Source of the DNA: UBA2638 sp046293135
Lineage (GTDB): Bacteria; Pseudomonadota; Alphaproteobacteria; Micavibrionales; Micavibrionaceae
NCBI GenBank assembly: GCA_046293135.1
Contig: JBKBPR010000002.1
Location: 434,001-498,000, forward strand
DNA length: 64,000 bases
Direction: 5' to 3'
Shown in pieces: positions 1 to 8,906 of this stretch (within the stretch, counting starts at the first letter, position 1; every line of letters begins with the position of its first letter). The position numbers and the translations under genes are program-made. The notes below the pieces were generated by a model, which saw only the letters and a program-made list of their open reading frames with translations, did not search any database and was not told the origin of the DNA.

Positions 1-832
1 AAGATGCGATGTTTCCTGCAAATAAGTGATCCGCTAATGTTTCCAGCATTGCTGCCCGAAGCTCAAAGTTGTCCCAAAGAGAGGCAAGGCTGTTTGTTTG
101 CGCTGAAATATCGGGGTCTTGCAAAGCCATGATCTTTTTCATCTCTGCTCGGTGGCAAAGTGTGAATATATCGGCAAGCGCCTTTACAAGCGCAAGGGTG
201 AGAGGCTTCTGCGCCTCAATATCAAGGCTTGAGGGTGCTTTGTCGGCGATGGATTGCGAAAGTTGACGTGCCTTGGTGTTAATTTTTTCTGCTGCATCTT
301 GCATCATTTTCTTTTCGGTTTGACCGAAAGAAAACCCCGCAATGGCATCGGCAACGGGAACGAAGGCCTGTAAATATTGTAGATTGGTTTGATGATGATC
401 AGTAGGGCGCGCATCAGCCTGAAGCGTTTTTAATCTTGTAGTGCTCTCGTCCGAAGGGCTGAAATTATCTGAAAATGTCATCACGGCCTCAAGCGCGCCG
501 CTCATTTTTTTGAGATCCGCTTCTGCAGGCGTGCGGCCTGTATTGCTATAGAGTGAGGCAATCATAGGGCCGGAAAGCCCAGCAAGCGCAACGCGAAGGG
601 ATTCAATTTGCGCCGGATCGGATTTGTCTATTTCAACAATATGGCCAAGCTCGATACTGAGCTGAACGGTCTTTCCCAGCAATTTAGCAATCTTATGGGC
701 TTCTGACTTTATAGCCTCATCGGGCGAGGCCGAGGACGGGTCGTTTGTACTCATTGATGACAAAACCGACACTAGCAAAGGCGCGCCGATTTTTTCGATG
801 ATTTGTGCGAGATAAAGAATTCGCTGGGCCAT
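1..832 (-). CDS. hypothetical protein, truncated at the window edge
   Basis: An open frame runs on the minus strand from ATG at 832 to the window edge without a stop, so the C-terminus lies outside. About 277 residues are visible. They begin MAQRILYLAQIIEKIGAPLL and are mostly alpha-helical, rich in Ala, Leu, Lys and Glu, with no signal peptide, membrane segment or catalytic motif I can name. Codon use resembles the neighbours and no other frame is open over the stretch. The 157 bases between this gene and the next minus-strand gene form its upstream region; no strong Shine-Dalgarno is present. I do not recognise the family. Confidence 0.6.
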   Translation of the reverse strand, partial: MAQRILYLAQIIEKIGAPLLVSVLSSMSTNDPSSASPDEAIKSEAHKIAKLLGKTVQLSIELGHIVEIDKSDPAQIESLRVALAGLSGPMIASLYSNTGRTPAEADLKKMSGALEAVMTFSDNFSPSDESTTRLKTLQADARPTDHHQTNLQYLQAFVPVADAIAGFSFGQTEKKMMQDAAEKINTKARQLSQSIADKAPSSLDIEAQKPLTLALVKALADIFTLCHRAEMKKIMALQDPDISAQTNSLASLWDNFELRAAMLETLADHLFAGNIAS

Positions 833-989
833 AAGAATAAATAACCGTCTTTAATAAACTCTAATTTATAGACAATAGCCATGGATAGGGTTTTGCCAAA
901 GTTATCCTATTATATGGGTATAAGCGGCTATGTTCAAACAGCAAATCTGTTTTGATAGAAATTTAAGCTCATAGCATGGTTTTATTACA

Positions 990-1904
990 CTATGTCCTGC
1001 TGCCGAGATCGGCGACAAGGCCAGGAATGTCTTGGGGACGACCACGTACAATCTTTATGCTTCCGTCTTTTGCTCTGTAAACGGTCATCGGTGTGACGTT
1101 AAATTTCCATGTTTGCATCAAGGCCAGATTGCGCTGAACGCCTTGCTGATTAATATCGGCTCGTGCAGGAAGGGCGTCTTCATTGCCGTCCAGATATTCA
1201 AAAAGCCGTGTTTGCGGATTGGGCGAGGCCAGAAGAAAAGCCGATTGCGCTCGTGTTTCGTCGCGAAAACCGATTGGTATGACACGCATTTGTACACGGC
1301 CAGTATCAATATAATTGGTGCGCATATCCTGTATCATGCTGTGACAGTGCGGGCATTGTGGATCAACGATCACATACATAATGGGTGCGCCGGATTGCCC
1401 GACGGGAAACCAGTTGCTTCCTTCTATATCTGCAAAAAGCTGCTCGGATGGTGATTTGAACTCAAATTCACGTGGGCCGCTCAGAGGGGAGTCGGATGAT
1501 TGTGGCGTAAAATCTTCTTTTAAAAGATCCAAAATATCATCGCCTTGGTTTTGCAGGCGGCTGACTTGCTCAACGGTGACAAGCTTACCTGTTTCATCGA
1601 ACATAACGCCCATTAAAAAGGCCTTTTGATCGGGGAGCACGTAAAAATATTGCTCAACGCCGGCTTTGATCGTAAGCCATGCATCAACCCCGTAATCGCG
1701 GCCAAGATAGCGGATTTGTGCTCCCTCATTGACCAGATTTTGGATCGGATCAGGGAGTTTTGGAAGATTTGTTGTCGCTTGCGCTTGTGTTTGCGCGCTT
1801 TGGGCAAGGGATGGCGCTGAATTTAATCCAAAGCCGAATAAGATTGTAAGGCCGAGTATCGCGATTGCGCCGATATAAGTTGTGAGCCGTAAGATATGGG
1901 TCAT
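990..1904 (-). CDS. DsbC/DsbG-like thiol:disulfide interchange protein (periplasmic)
   Basis: This is a 304-residue exported thioredoxin-fold protein. The start is ATG 1904, preceded by AGGAG about 8 bases upstream; longer in-frame starts upstream have no such site. Residues 1-35 form a signal peptide ending near SLAQS. Residues 50-120 resemble the N-terminal dimerisation region of DsbC/DsbG (GAQIRYLGRDYGVDAW). The redox motif CPHC is at 184-187 and the cis-proline at TP 271-272. Proteins of this family isomerise or reduce disulfides in the periplasm. The choice between DsbC and DsbG is not settled by sequence, and some close relatives accompany type IV secretion systems, which are absent here. 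It stands alone, downstream of a FIST gene on the same strand. Confidence 0.85.
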   Translation of the reverse strand: MTHILRLTTYIGAIAILGLTILFGFGLNSAPSLAQSAQTQAQATTNLPKLPDPIQNLVNEGAQIRYLGRDYGVDAWLTIKAGVEQYFYVLPDQKAFLMGVMFDETGKLVTVEQVSRLQNQGDDILDLLKEDFTPQSSDSPLSGPREFEFKSPSEQLFADIEGSNWFPVGQSGAPIMYVIVDPQCPHCHSMIQDMRTNYIDTGRVQMRVIPIGFRDETRAQSAFLLASPNPQTRLFEYLDGNEDALPARADINQQGVQRNLALMQTWKFNVTPMTVYRAKDGSIKIVRGRPQDIPGLVADLGSRT

Positions 1905-2024
1905 AAATGCTCCTAAGCGATCAGTGAGTATCACATTCCTTATTAAGGTAGTGTGTTCGCTATATATGCGCAATGGGTTTTCGAATTTTATTCTTTTTCA
2001 GTGTTTTTGAGGGTTTTGTGAGGC

Positions 2025-3407
2025 CTAGAGAAACAGCACCAGAATCCCCGTATAGCCATAAAGCCGTCCGGCGTGGATTTCGCCGCTGGCGTAAAATCCG
2101 GCGAGCGGGACATCACCGATAATCTCGCGCACAAGCGCCATTTCTCCACCATAATCAGGGTGATTGTCATTTGTGCTGTCTTCAGAGGCTTGGTCATGAT
2201 CGGGTTTGTGCTTGAAATCATTGAATGCCCGCGCAACGCAAGAAATATAAAGCGCCGCCTTGGGCGAGAACTCCCCGTAATCTTTTTGGATGCGGGCGTG
2301 CAGGCGGCATAGCCCCGCTGATAAATCCTGCCGCACGGTTTCATCATCTCTGTGCACGAATAAGATTTGCTCCCCGACCTGCGGTATTTGCGCGATATCA
2401 ATCGCTTTGGTGTCTTCATCAAGTTGAATGATATTGCGCACCATGAAATCATTTTGATCCGAGCCGGATACAGGGATGGCGGCATGAACCTCACCGCGGA
2501 ATACGATGGTTTCTTCGGGCGGAAGTGAGATTTTCTCCTCGCCTCCATCCCCGCCTTTACTTGAAAGAGCCTTGTTTTCTTCAGCTTCGCGCTTTTTAAT
2601 TTCGGCCATGGCCTTGATATCGTCTTTGAGCACATCAAGGGCGGGTTTGTTGTTGATCTCCAGAACGCTATGCTCGTGGCATTTGGTGATTGTGTGTATC
2701 CCGCCGATAGGCTTACAGCCCTGCATCAGGGCGGTGGCAACGGGGATATCCTGCGAAAAAGCGATCCCGCCGATATCATTATCGCGCACTGCTCCGGCAA
2801 TATAATTATGCTCTGCGCGGGAGGAGGCCAAGCCGCCGACAATATATCCGCCCGTTACATCATCAATATGCGAAAGCGATTCAAATGGATTGCGTGGCAT
2901 CATCGGGTCGCCGTGAACCAGCACCATCATCGGTTCATGCCGCCCCAGCCAGCTTTCCAGAGCGCTGGATGGTTTGGCCGCGTCATCATCTTCGCCGGTT
3001 GTATCAAATTCGATTTCTGAGGCGGGAAGCGGCGACAGTGCGGTTGCGGCCGCGGCCATCGGGCCACTGGATGCAGAAATTGACGGGAACAGGCAAAAAT
3101 GCTCTTGCGGGATATGGCCGATCATCACGGAAATGGCGGGAACATCAATATATTCTGTGCCATTGCCGCAGAGCCCCATCGCAACCGAGCCTGTCCAATG
3201 CTCAATGCCCAAAACCGATTGAAACAGGCTTAAAATGCTTTGTAGATTGTCCGAGAGATAATCACTCACATATAAAAAACCGATATTGAAAGAATCGCCC
3301 TCGGTTCTCGCGCTTTCGAGCTTTTCGAGGACTTTTTTGGAAATATCGCGCCAATCTGTTCCGGTTTCAATAACAGCGGCGAATTGTGAGGATGTGGTTA
3401 AGGACAT
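2025..3407 (-). CDS. FIST domain sensory protein
   Basis: This is a 460-residue cytoplasmic protein with a FIST_N-like first half (about residues 25-230, with the GLCGNGTEYIDVPAISVMIG stretch) and a FIST_C-like second half (about 240-420). FIST domains are found in signal-transduction proteins and are thought to bind small ligands such as amino acids; the ligand here is unknown. There is no transmembrane segment, kinase or output domain, so it would be a stand-alone FIST protein. A Lys/Glu/Gly-rich insert lies around residues 270-300. The ATG at 3407 has only a weak ribosome-binding site. The gene is divergent from lemA and lies 120 bases upstream of the dsbC-like gene on the same strand. Confidence 0.8.
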   Translation of the reverse strand: MSLTTSSQFAAVIETGTDWRDISKKVLEKLESARTEGDSFNIGFLYVSDYLSDNLQSILSLFQSVLGIEHWTGSVAMGLCGNGTEYIDVPAISVMIGHIPQEHFCLFPSISASSGPMAAAATALSPLPASEIEFDTTGEDDDAAKPSSALESWLGRHEPMMVLVHGDPMMPRNPFESLSHIDDVTGGYIVGGLASSRAEHNYIAGAVRDNDIGGIAFSQDIPVATALMQGCKPIGGIHTITKCHEHSVLEINNKPALDVLKDDIKAMAEIKKREAEENKALSSKGGDGGEEKISLPPEETIVFRGEVHAAIPVSGSDQNDFMVRNIIQLDEDTKAIDIAQIPQVGEQILFVHRDDETVRQDLSAGLCRLHARIQKDYGEFSPKAALYISCVARAFNDFKHKPDHDQASEDSTNDNHPDYGGEMALVREIIGDVPLAGFYASGEIHAGRLYGYTGILVLFL

Positions 3408-3539
3408 TATGCTCTGTAATAATTTTTTCTCTCAAAGGGTATTCTGCTTTTGTATTGAGATCAATATTTGTTACTATATTGGCTGTTATGTTTTGGGCAT
3501 GACCGTATCGGTTTAATTTTTATAGAGGGATTCAAGGAA

Positions 3540-4118
3540 ATGGAATTTTGGGTTTTATTAGGGATTTTGGGCGCAATCGCGTTTTTTGTCGTTGTTATTT
3601 ACAACCGCCTTGTTGCCTTACGGCAAACACGCAAACAGGCCTTTGCTGATATTGACGTACAGCTCAAGCAGCGCTTTGACCTCATTCCCAATCTATTGGA
3701 AACCGTTAAGGGTTACGCCGCGCATGAAAAAACGGTTCTGGAGAATGTGACCAATGCCCGCGCAGGGGTTCGCAATGCTTCGGGCGCTGGCGCCGGTGAT
3801 AATATCGGGGAGCGGATTCAGGCTGAAAATATGCTCTCGCGCGCGATGCTGAATCTTTTCGCAGTGGCGGAGAATTATCCCGATTTGAAAGCCGATACAA
3901 ATTACCGCCAGTTCATGAGCGAGCTATCGGATATTGAAAACAAGATTGCCGCAGCGCGCCGCTTCTTTAACAATGCGACATCCGAGTTGAATACAGCGGT
4001 TGAGCAATTTCCGGCTGTGTTGTTTGCGGGAAGCTTAGGCTTCAAGAAAGAGGAGTTCTTCGAGATTGAAGATTCCGTTCGTGATGCGCATGAAAAACCA
4101 CCGGAAGTGAAGTTTTAG
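3540..4118 (+). CDS. lemA: LemA family protein
   Basis: The protein has 192 residues. One N-terminal membrane helix (residues 3-25) is followed by the LemA helical domain with the usual NRLVALR and QRFDLIPNLLETVKGYA motifs. ATG 3540 is chosen because it places the membrane helix at the N-terminus, as in the family, and follows GAGGG/AAGG purine runs; an upstream in-frame extension from 3468 is not typical. The function of LemA is poorly defined. It is very often encoded next to an M48 membrane protease, exactly as here, where the protease gene follows after 45 bases in the same direction. Confidence 0.92.
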   Translation: MEFWVLLGILGAIAFFVVVIYNRLVALRQTRKQAFADIDVQLKQRFDLIPNLLETVKGYAAHEKTVLENVTNARAGVRNASGAGAGDNIGERIQAENMLSRAMLNLFAVAENYPDLKADTNYRQFMSELSDIENKIAAARRFFNNATSELNTAVEQFPAVLFAGSLGFKKEEFFEIEDSVRDAHEKPPEVKF

Positions 4119-4163
4119 TGTCGTCACTAACCTTTCTGACCTGAATGATTTGGTGAGCATAAA

Positions 4164-5222
4164 ATGGCAATCGCAGCGGTTGGGCTAAAAACGCATATCT
4201 GGAACAATAACCTGAAATCCATGGTGCTGCTGGTGATGTATCCGGTGTTGCTGATCGGGATGCTCTGGGCGTGTGGGTTGATTTTCGGCGCGATGAGTAC
4301 GCCCGATGGTGTCCGCTATGCCAATACAATCGTTTATGATTTTTGGCCGATGGTTGTTACGGTTTGTGCGATTTGGTTTGTCTTTGCGTGGTTCTCGCAT
4401 ACAAAGATGGTCAGGAAGCTTTCGCACTCCCACCCCGTGACACGCAAGGAAGAGCCTGAGCTATATAACCTTCTTGAAAATCTGAGCATCACCGCGGGCA
4501 TCCCGACCCCACGTCTGGAGATCATTGAAACCCACGCCAGAAATGCCTTTGCCAGTGGGATTGACCAAAAATCCTTTACCGTCACCGTAACGCGCGGCTT
4601 GATGAATTCGCTCAGCAAAGATGAACTGGAGGCGGTTCTGGCGCATGAGCTGGCGCATATTCTCAACCGTGATGTGCGATTGCTGATTATTACGATTATT
4701 TTCACGGGCATGATCGGTTTTGCGACGCAGCTTGTCTGGAGTAATATTCGCTATGGCCTGTTTTTTTCACGTGGTAGCCGTAATCGCGGCAATGTCGTTG
4801 TCGTGATGTTGGTGATTGCGGCTATACTGTGGGTTGGCTATATGGCCTCACTGCTGATGCGTTTTGCCTTGTCACGGCGCAGGGAATATATGGCTGATGC
4901 TGGCGCGGTTGAGCTGACAAAAAATCCTTCGGCAATGATGCGCGCTTTGATGCGGATTGCGGGGCGTGACCGTATCCCCGAAACGACCGATGACATCGCG
5001 ATGATGTGTATAGAAAATGCGCGGCCGTTTATGGGTATGTTTGCCACTCATCCGCCGATTGATGCGCGTATTCGTGCAATTTCCGCGATTTCGGGGGAGA
5101 TTGTTCCCGATGTCGCCAGCCTGCCGCCCGTTGTGAAGTCCGAGCGCTATTGCCAGCAAAAAGATAATAATCCATGGCTGACCCGCACAAGACGGGAGAA
5201 AAGCAAAACGCCATGGGGTTAA
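4164..5222 (+). CDS. M48 family membrane metalloprotease (HtpX-like)
   Basis: This is a 352-residue integral membrane zinc protease. Two N-terminal helices (about residues 19-44 and 60-78) precede the catalytic domain. The zinc motif HELAH is at 161-165, the third ligand is probably Glu241 in RREYMADAGA, and two further helices lie around 172-192 and 210-232. HtpX-type enzymes degrade damaged membrane proteins from the cytosolic side. It follows lemA closely and the two probably form an operon, a pairing common in bacteria. It is not canonical HtpX: the N-terminus is different and it is longer, so I leave the symbol blank. The stop codon sits inside a hairpin at 5209-5230. Confidence 0.9.
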   Translation: MAIAAVGLKTHIWNNNLKSMVLLVMYPVLLIGMLWACGLIFGAMSTPDGVRYANTIVYDFWPMVVTVCAIWFVFAWFSHTKMVRKLSHSHPVTRKEEPELYNLLENLSITAGIPTPRLEIIETHARNAFASGIDQKSFTVTVTRGLMNSLSKDELEAVLAHELAHILNRDVRLLIITIIFTGMIGFATQLVWSNIRYGLFFSRGSRNRGNVVVVMLVIAAILWVGYMASLLMRFALSRRREYMADAGAVELTKNPSAMMRALMRIAGRDRIPETTDDIAMMCIENARPFMGMFATHPPIDARIRAISAISGEIVPDVASLPPVVKSERYCQQKDNNPWLTRTRREKSKTPWG

Positions 5223-5230
5223 CCATGGCG
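5209..5230. repeat. perfect 8-bp inverted repeat across the M48 protease stop codon
   Basis: CGCCATGG at 5209-5216 and CCATGGCG at 5223-5230 form a perfect stem with a 6-base loop that contains the TAA stop of the protease gene. There is no T-run on either side, so it is not a textbook terminator. It lies between convergent genes (the oligopeptidase ends at 5263) and may protect or separate the two 3' ends. Confidence 0.5.
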
Positions 5231-5262
5231 ACTTGCGTTGCTTATTTCATTGAGAAATATAT

Positions 5263-7146
5263 TTAGGCGTTTGGTGCGTCGGGAGCGCTTGGGGCAGCGC
5301 TTTGTTGTAACTTGACTTCCAAAAGTGGCTCGCAAAGAACCTCAAGCTCATCAATCATGCCCTCAATCATGCTAAGCCCCTTGTTCCAGAATGATGGATC
5401 ACGGACATCCAGTCCGAAATCGGCTTTCAGATCATCAAGCGTGTATGTGCCGCCCGCGGCCAGCATTTTGGCGTATTTGTCTTTGAATTCCTGTTCCGGT
5501 ATTTGACCTTCTTCATAGACTTGATAGAGCGCATTTACCAGAGAGTCCCCGAATGCATAGGCGTAAACATAAAACGGTGTATTTACAAAATGACCAATGT
5601 AGCCATATGTTGCGCCGTATTCTTCCTTGAGCGGAATGGCTGAACCATAGCTGTCTTGTAACGCCGCAACCCAATTTTTGCCCAGATCACCTTTTGAGAG
5701 CGGTCTGTTTGATTCTTTGAATTGGGTATTGTTTCGTTTCTCAAAGTCATAAAACGAAATTTGGCGTATGACGGTGTTAATCATGTCATTGATTTTTTCA
5801 AACAGCATTTTTCGCCGTTGGTCGTCCGTTTCCGCTTTGGCGAGCAGGGATTTGAATGTCAGCATCTCTGCAAATACGCTGGCGGTTTCAGCTAGGGTTA
5901 GTGGCGTGTGGATAACAGCCCTGTCATTTTGCGCTTCCAAATATTGATGTACGCCATGCCCCAATTCATGGGCAAGCGTAGCTACATCACGGGCCGTACC
6001 ATCAAAATTGACCATGACAAAAGGGTGATCGGTTCTGGCCATGCCGGGATGAGCAAAAGCGCCATCTTGCTTTTGTTTGCTCGGCTGCGCATCAATCCAA
6101 CCATTATCAAAAAACATTTCGGCGACTTGATGAGTTTCAGGTGAAAAGCTGGCAAAGGCCTCAAGGACAATTTTTTTGGCTTCAGACCATGATATTTTTT
6201 CGCCTGTTGGCTTTTCAAAAATATTAACGTTGCGATCATAGATATCGAGATGATCCTGACCCATGAGCTTTGCTTTTAAAGCATAAAATCTGTGGGAGGT
6301 GCGGGCATAGCTGTCCTTTACCGCTTTTTCGAGCGCATCGACAACTTCCGGCTCAATATTATTGGAAGCATGACGTGAATCCCATGGCTGATCATATTTT
6401 CGCCAATGATTGCTGACGGATTTTTGTCTGATGATTGCGTTGTGAACATTGGCAAAAAACCACTCATTCTCTCGCATAACGGCTTGAAAAACATCATGGG
6501 CAGCAGCGCGGCGCTCTTTATTTTGATCATTTGTGAAGATATTTAAAACCTCTCCGAGCTTTAAGGTTTTGCCTTCGAAAGGGAAATCCAACTCAACAAG
6601 GCGGCTACCATAGGCGGAAACCCAATCTTGAAGCGGGCTAAGCTCACTGGAATATTTTTCCAAATCTAATGAAAGCGTGTGGGGAATACCCTTGCGCGCT
6701 AAATCCAGAACTTGCTTCCATTTTTCTAAAGCCGGATCATTGGCCAATTTTTGGTATCGGTCTTCTTTGAGAGATTTGATCTCATGGCCATAAAAAGCCA
6801 GCGATGAAAACAATGGGCTCGCTCTATTTTGGGCGGCTTTGAGATCGCCCTCGTAAAGCTCGTTATTTTGAACCTTTTTTAGAGAAAGATACGTGAATAT
6901 TCTTCCGGATAAATCTTCGATCTCTCTATCTTCTTCCAAGCTCTGTGCCAATTTTGCGGCGCTGAGCCTTCCGATTTTGCCCTCATATTTCTTCACAAAA
7001 TCAGCAATCATTGTCTCCATTTTAGCGAAGTCAGCTTCAAATTCCGGGCTGTCGTAAGACGGATAGATTTTCGAAAGATCCCAAACAGGAAGCTGTTCGG
7101 CATCTTGGTTTTGTGCATTAAAGTCAGCGGTAGGCGCTTGAGTCAT
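5263..7146 (-). CDS. pepF: M3 family oligoendopeptidase F
   Basis: The protein has 627 residues, a typical length for bacterial PepF/M3B enzymes. The N-terminal helical domain (about 20-200) carries the LSGRIFTYLSLKKV region, and the catalytic domain has HELGH at 393-397 within DVATLAHELGHGVHQYL, followed by the downstream Glu in LAETASVFAEML. These cytoplasmic zinc peptidases cut short peptides of roughly 7-17 residues. There is no signal peptide. The start is ATG 7146 with a CAGGGAA purine run about 9 bases upstream. It appears to be a monocistronic gene, convergent with the lemA-protease pair and divergent from the BI-1 gene. Confidence 0.93.
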   Translation of the reverse strand: MTQAPTADFNAQNQDAEQLPVWDLSKIYPSYDSPEFEADFAKMETMIADFVKKYEGKIGRLSAAKLAQSLEEDREIEDLSGRIFTYLSLKKVQNNELYEGDLKAAQNRASPLFSSLAFYGHEIKSLKEDRYQKLANDPALEKWKQVLDLARKGIPHTLSLDLEKYSSELSPLQDWVSAYGSRLVELDFPFEGKTLKLGEVLNIFTNDQNKERRAAAHDVFQAVMRENEWFFANVHNAIIRQKSVSNHWRKYDQPWDSRHASNNIEPEVVDALEKAVKDSYARTSHRFYALKAKLMGQDHLDIYDRNVNIFEKPTGEKISWSEAKKIVLEAFASFSPETHQVAEMFFDNGWIDAQPSKQKQDGAFAHPGMARTDHPFVMVNFDGTARDVATLAHELGHGVHQYLEAQNDRAVIHTPLTLAETASVFAEMLTFKSLLAKAETDDQRRKMLFEKINDMINTVIRQISFYDFEKRNNTQFKESNRPLSKGDLGKNWVAALQDSYGSAIPLKEEYGATYGYIGHFVNTPFYVYAYAFGDSLVNALYQVYEEGQIPEQEFKDKYAKMLAAGGTYTLDDLKADFGLDVRDPSFWNKGLSMIEGMIDELEVLCEPLLEVKLQQSAAPSAPDAPNA

Positions 7147-7358
7147 GATCGTATATTCCCTGTATATTTTTTATTGAATGATCCTGTCTTAGCAAGCAGC
7201 GTGATTATTGTCAAACAATATGGAATTTAAAGGGCTGTGCCATTGAATTTAATGAATACCGATTTTTTCCGATTTCTCTTGGAAACGTGGTAAAATTTAC
7301 TATATTAGTTAATAGATTTTATTTTGACACCAAAACTTTACAAAAGGAGTTTAGTACT

Positions 7359-8084
7359 ATGGAACAACAGAACCGCTCGACCTTTACCCAAGTGAAGGAA
7401 ACGACATTTGACGCGGGACTGCAAAAGCATTTCCAAAGCGTCTATAACATCATGGCGCTCGGCCTATGCGTTACGGGTCTGACAGCTTACGTCGTCGCGC
7501 AAATGCCGGCAGCGCAGCAGTTTTTTGTTATGGCGGCGCAAAACCCGATGATCGGTCTGGCGATTATGGCCTTGCCGATGATCGGTATTATGATGCTGTT
7601 TAGCCCCTCACGTGTGCGTACATCCTCATTCCAGTCGCTGGTTATGGGCTTCGTAGCCTTTTCAGCGCTGTGGGGTGCTTTGCTGTCCGTGATTTTCATG
7701 GTGTATGAGCCGTCCAGTATCGTGAAGACCTTCTTCATTACGGCCGGAACATTTGCCGCGATGTCGATTTGGGGATACACCACCAAGAGAGATTTGAGCT
7801 CTATGGGCGCATTCTTGCGGATGGGCGTTATAGGATTGCTGCTGGCGATTGTTGTGAATTTGTTCATGCAATCTCCTGTCATGCACATGGCGATTTCCGC
7901 GATTGGTGTGTTGATCTACACAGGCCTGATCGCTTGGGATACCCAAAACATCAAGGAAACTTACAGCTATGCGCATGGTGGCCAGACCAATTCGAAATTG
8001 GCCGTTATGGGCGCGTTGAGCCTGTATGTGAATTTCATCATGCTCTTCCAGTTCCTGCTACAGTTTTTGGGTAGCCGCGACTAA
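7359..8084 (+). CDS. Bax inhibitor-1/YccA family membrane protein
   Basis: The protein has 241 residues with seven predicted hydrophobic helices, the BI-1/YccA architecture, and the family-typical C-terminal segment LIYTGLIAWDTQNIKETY with conserved acidic residues. The start is ATG 7359, preceded by AAAGGAG at good spacing; the frame extends upstream to 7287 but that extension has no ribosome-binding site. Bacterial relatives (YccA, YetJ) are inner-membrane proteins; YccA modulates FtsH and YetJ behaves as a pH-sensitive calcium leak. Which of these applies here is unknown. It is followed by an intrinsic terminator at 8129. Confidence 0.92.
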   Translation: MEQQNRSTFTQVKETTFDAGLQKHFQSVYNIMALGLCVTGLTAYVVAQMPAAQQFFVMAAQNPMIGLAIMALPMIGIMMLFSPSRVRTSSFQSLVMGFVAFSALWGALLSVIFMVYEPSSIVKTFFITAGTFAAMSIWGYTTKRDLSSMGAFLRMGVIGLLLAIVVNLFMQSPVMHMAISAIGVLIYTGLIAWDTQNIKETYSYAHGGQTNSKLAVMGALSLYVNFIMLFQFLLQFLGSRD

Positions 8085-8128
8085 TAAGCTAATAGGCGTT
8101 AGTCCTATAACTTAAATTTTACAGTTAT

Positions 8129-8162
8129 AAAACCGCCCCGAATGATTTGTGGGCGGTTTTTT
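8129..8162 (+). terminator. intrinsic terminator after the BI-1 gene
   Basis: AAAACCGCCC at 8129-8138 pairs with GGGCGGTTTT at 8151-8160 and continues into a T-run. The loop is 12 bases. It lies 45 bases after the BI-1 stop and separates that gene from mscL. Confidence 0.85.
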
Positions 8163-8245
8163 CATGGGCTTTTGTTTCGCTTGATTGTTTTGCTTAAATC
8201 TCTTTGAGTGGATCATCTTAATCAATTCATCAAATGAGGTTTTTT

Positions 8246-8677
8246 ATGTTCAAAGAGTTCAGGAATTTTATTGCTCGCGGCAATGTCATGGATATGGCGG
8301 TCGGGATTATTATGGGCGCGGCCTTTACTGCGATTGTGAATTCTATGGTCGGTGATCTGATTATGCCTTTTATCGGGGTTTTGACCAGCGGTGTTGATTT
8401 TGCCGATAAGTTTATTGCCCTTGACGGCGAAAGCTATGCATCGCTTAAGGCCGCCAAAGATGCGGGCGCAGCCGTTGTGAGCTATGGCGTGTTTATCAAT
8501 GCGATCATCAATTTCTTGATTATCGCCTTTGTGGTGTTCTTATTGGTCAAGAACGTCAACCGCATCAAGGATATGGCTTTGCGCGAAGAGGCTGAGAAAG
8601 AAGCGGCCGCCCCGCCACCAAAGCCGCCAGCGGATGTAGTGCTCCTCACCGAGATACGGGATTTGCTCAAAAAATAG
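8246..8677 (+). CDS. mscL: large-conductance mechanosensitive channel
   Basis: The protein has 143 residues. The first part, MFKEFRNFIARGNVMDMAVG, is the hallmark MscL N-terminal amphipathic helix followed by TM1 (about 15-45); TM2 is at about 80-102 and the cytoplasmic helix ends the protein. It opens under membrane tension to release solutes during osmotic downshock. ATG 8246 is chosen over the in-frame ATG at 8234 because GAGG at 8236-8239 sits six bases upstream and the family begins here. It is a single gene between two intrinsic terminators. Confidence 0.96.
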   Translation: MFKEFRNFIARGNVMDMAVGIIMGAAFTAIVNSMVGDLIMPFIGVLTSGVDFADKFIALDGESYASLKAAKDAGAAVVSYGVFINAIINFLIIAFVVFLLVKNVNRIKDMALREEAEKEAAAPPPKPPADVVLLTEIRDLLKK

Positions 8678-8711
8678 TCCTAACCAATCATAATATTCAA
8701 TTGAAACAGAT

Positions 8712-8748
8712 AAGAGCGCAATTTGACCGAATTGCGCTCTTGCTTTTT
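8712..8748 (+). terminator. intrinsic terminator after mscL
   Basis: AAGAGCGCAATT at 8712-8723 and AATTGCGCTCTT at 8730-8741 form a perfect 12-bp stem with a 6-base loop, followed by GCTTTTTG. It lies between mscL and the tRNA gene. Confidence 0.88.
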
Positions 8749-8797
8749 GCTTGCTTGCTCGACATTTTTTTGCTTAAGTGCGTAATCCTTTTCTTAA

Positions 8798-8873
8798 GGG
8801 CCCGTAGCTCAGCTGGGAGAGCGTTGCAATGGCATTGCAAAGGTCGGCGGTTCGATCCCGCTCGGGTCCACCA
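8798..8873 (+). tRNA. tRNA-Ala (anticodon GGC)
   Basis: This 76-base gene has a complete cloverleaf. The acceptor stem is GGGCCCG/CGGGTCC with one G-T pair, the D-loop has AGCTGGGAGAGC, the anticodon stem TTGCA/TGCAA encloses ATGGCAT (anticodon GGC, reading GCC), the T-arm has GGTTCGATCC, and the CCA end is encoded. It begins 50 bases after the mscL terminator and lies 33 bases upstream of the copper-chaperone gene. Confidence 0.98.
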
Positions 8874-8906
8874 TCCTTTAAACTTTACTTTTTAAGGATA
8901 GTTTTG

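Noticed and set aside
8829..8906. In-frame extension of the copper-chaperone gene into the tRNA
   Set aside because: It overlaps the tRNA-Ala sequence and lacks a ribosome-binding site; ATG 8907 with AAGGATA fits a signal peptide.
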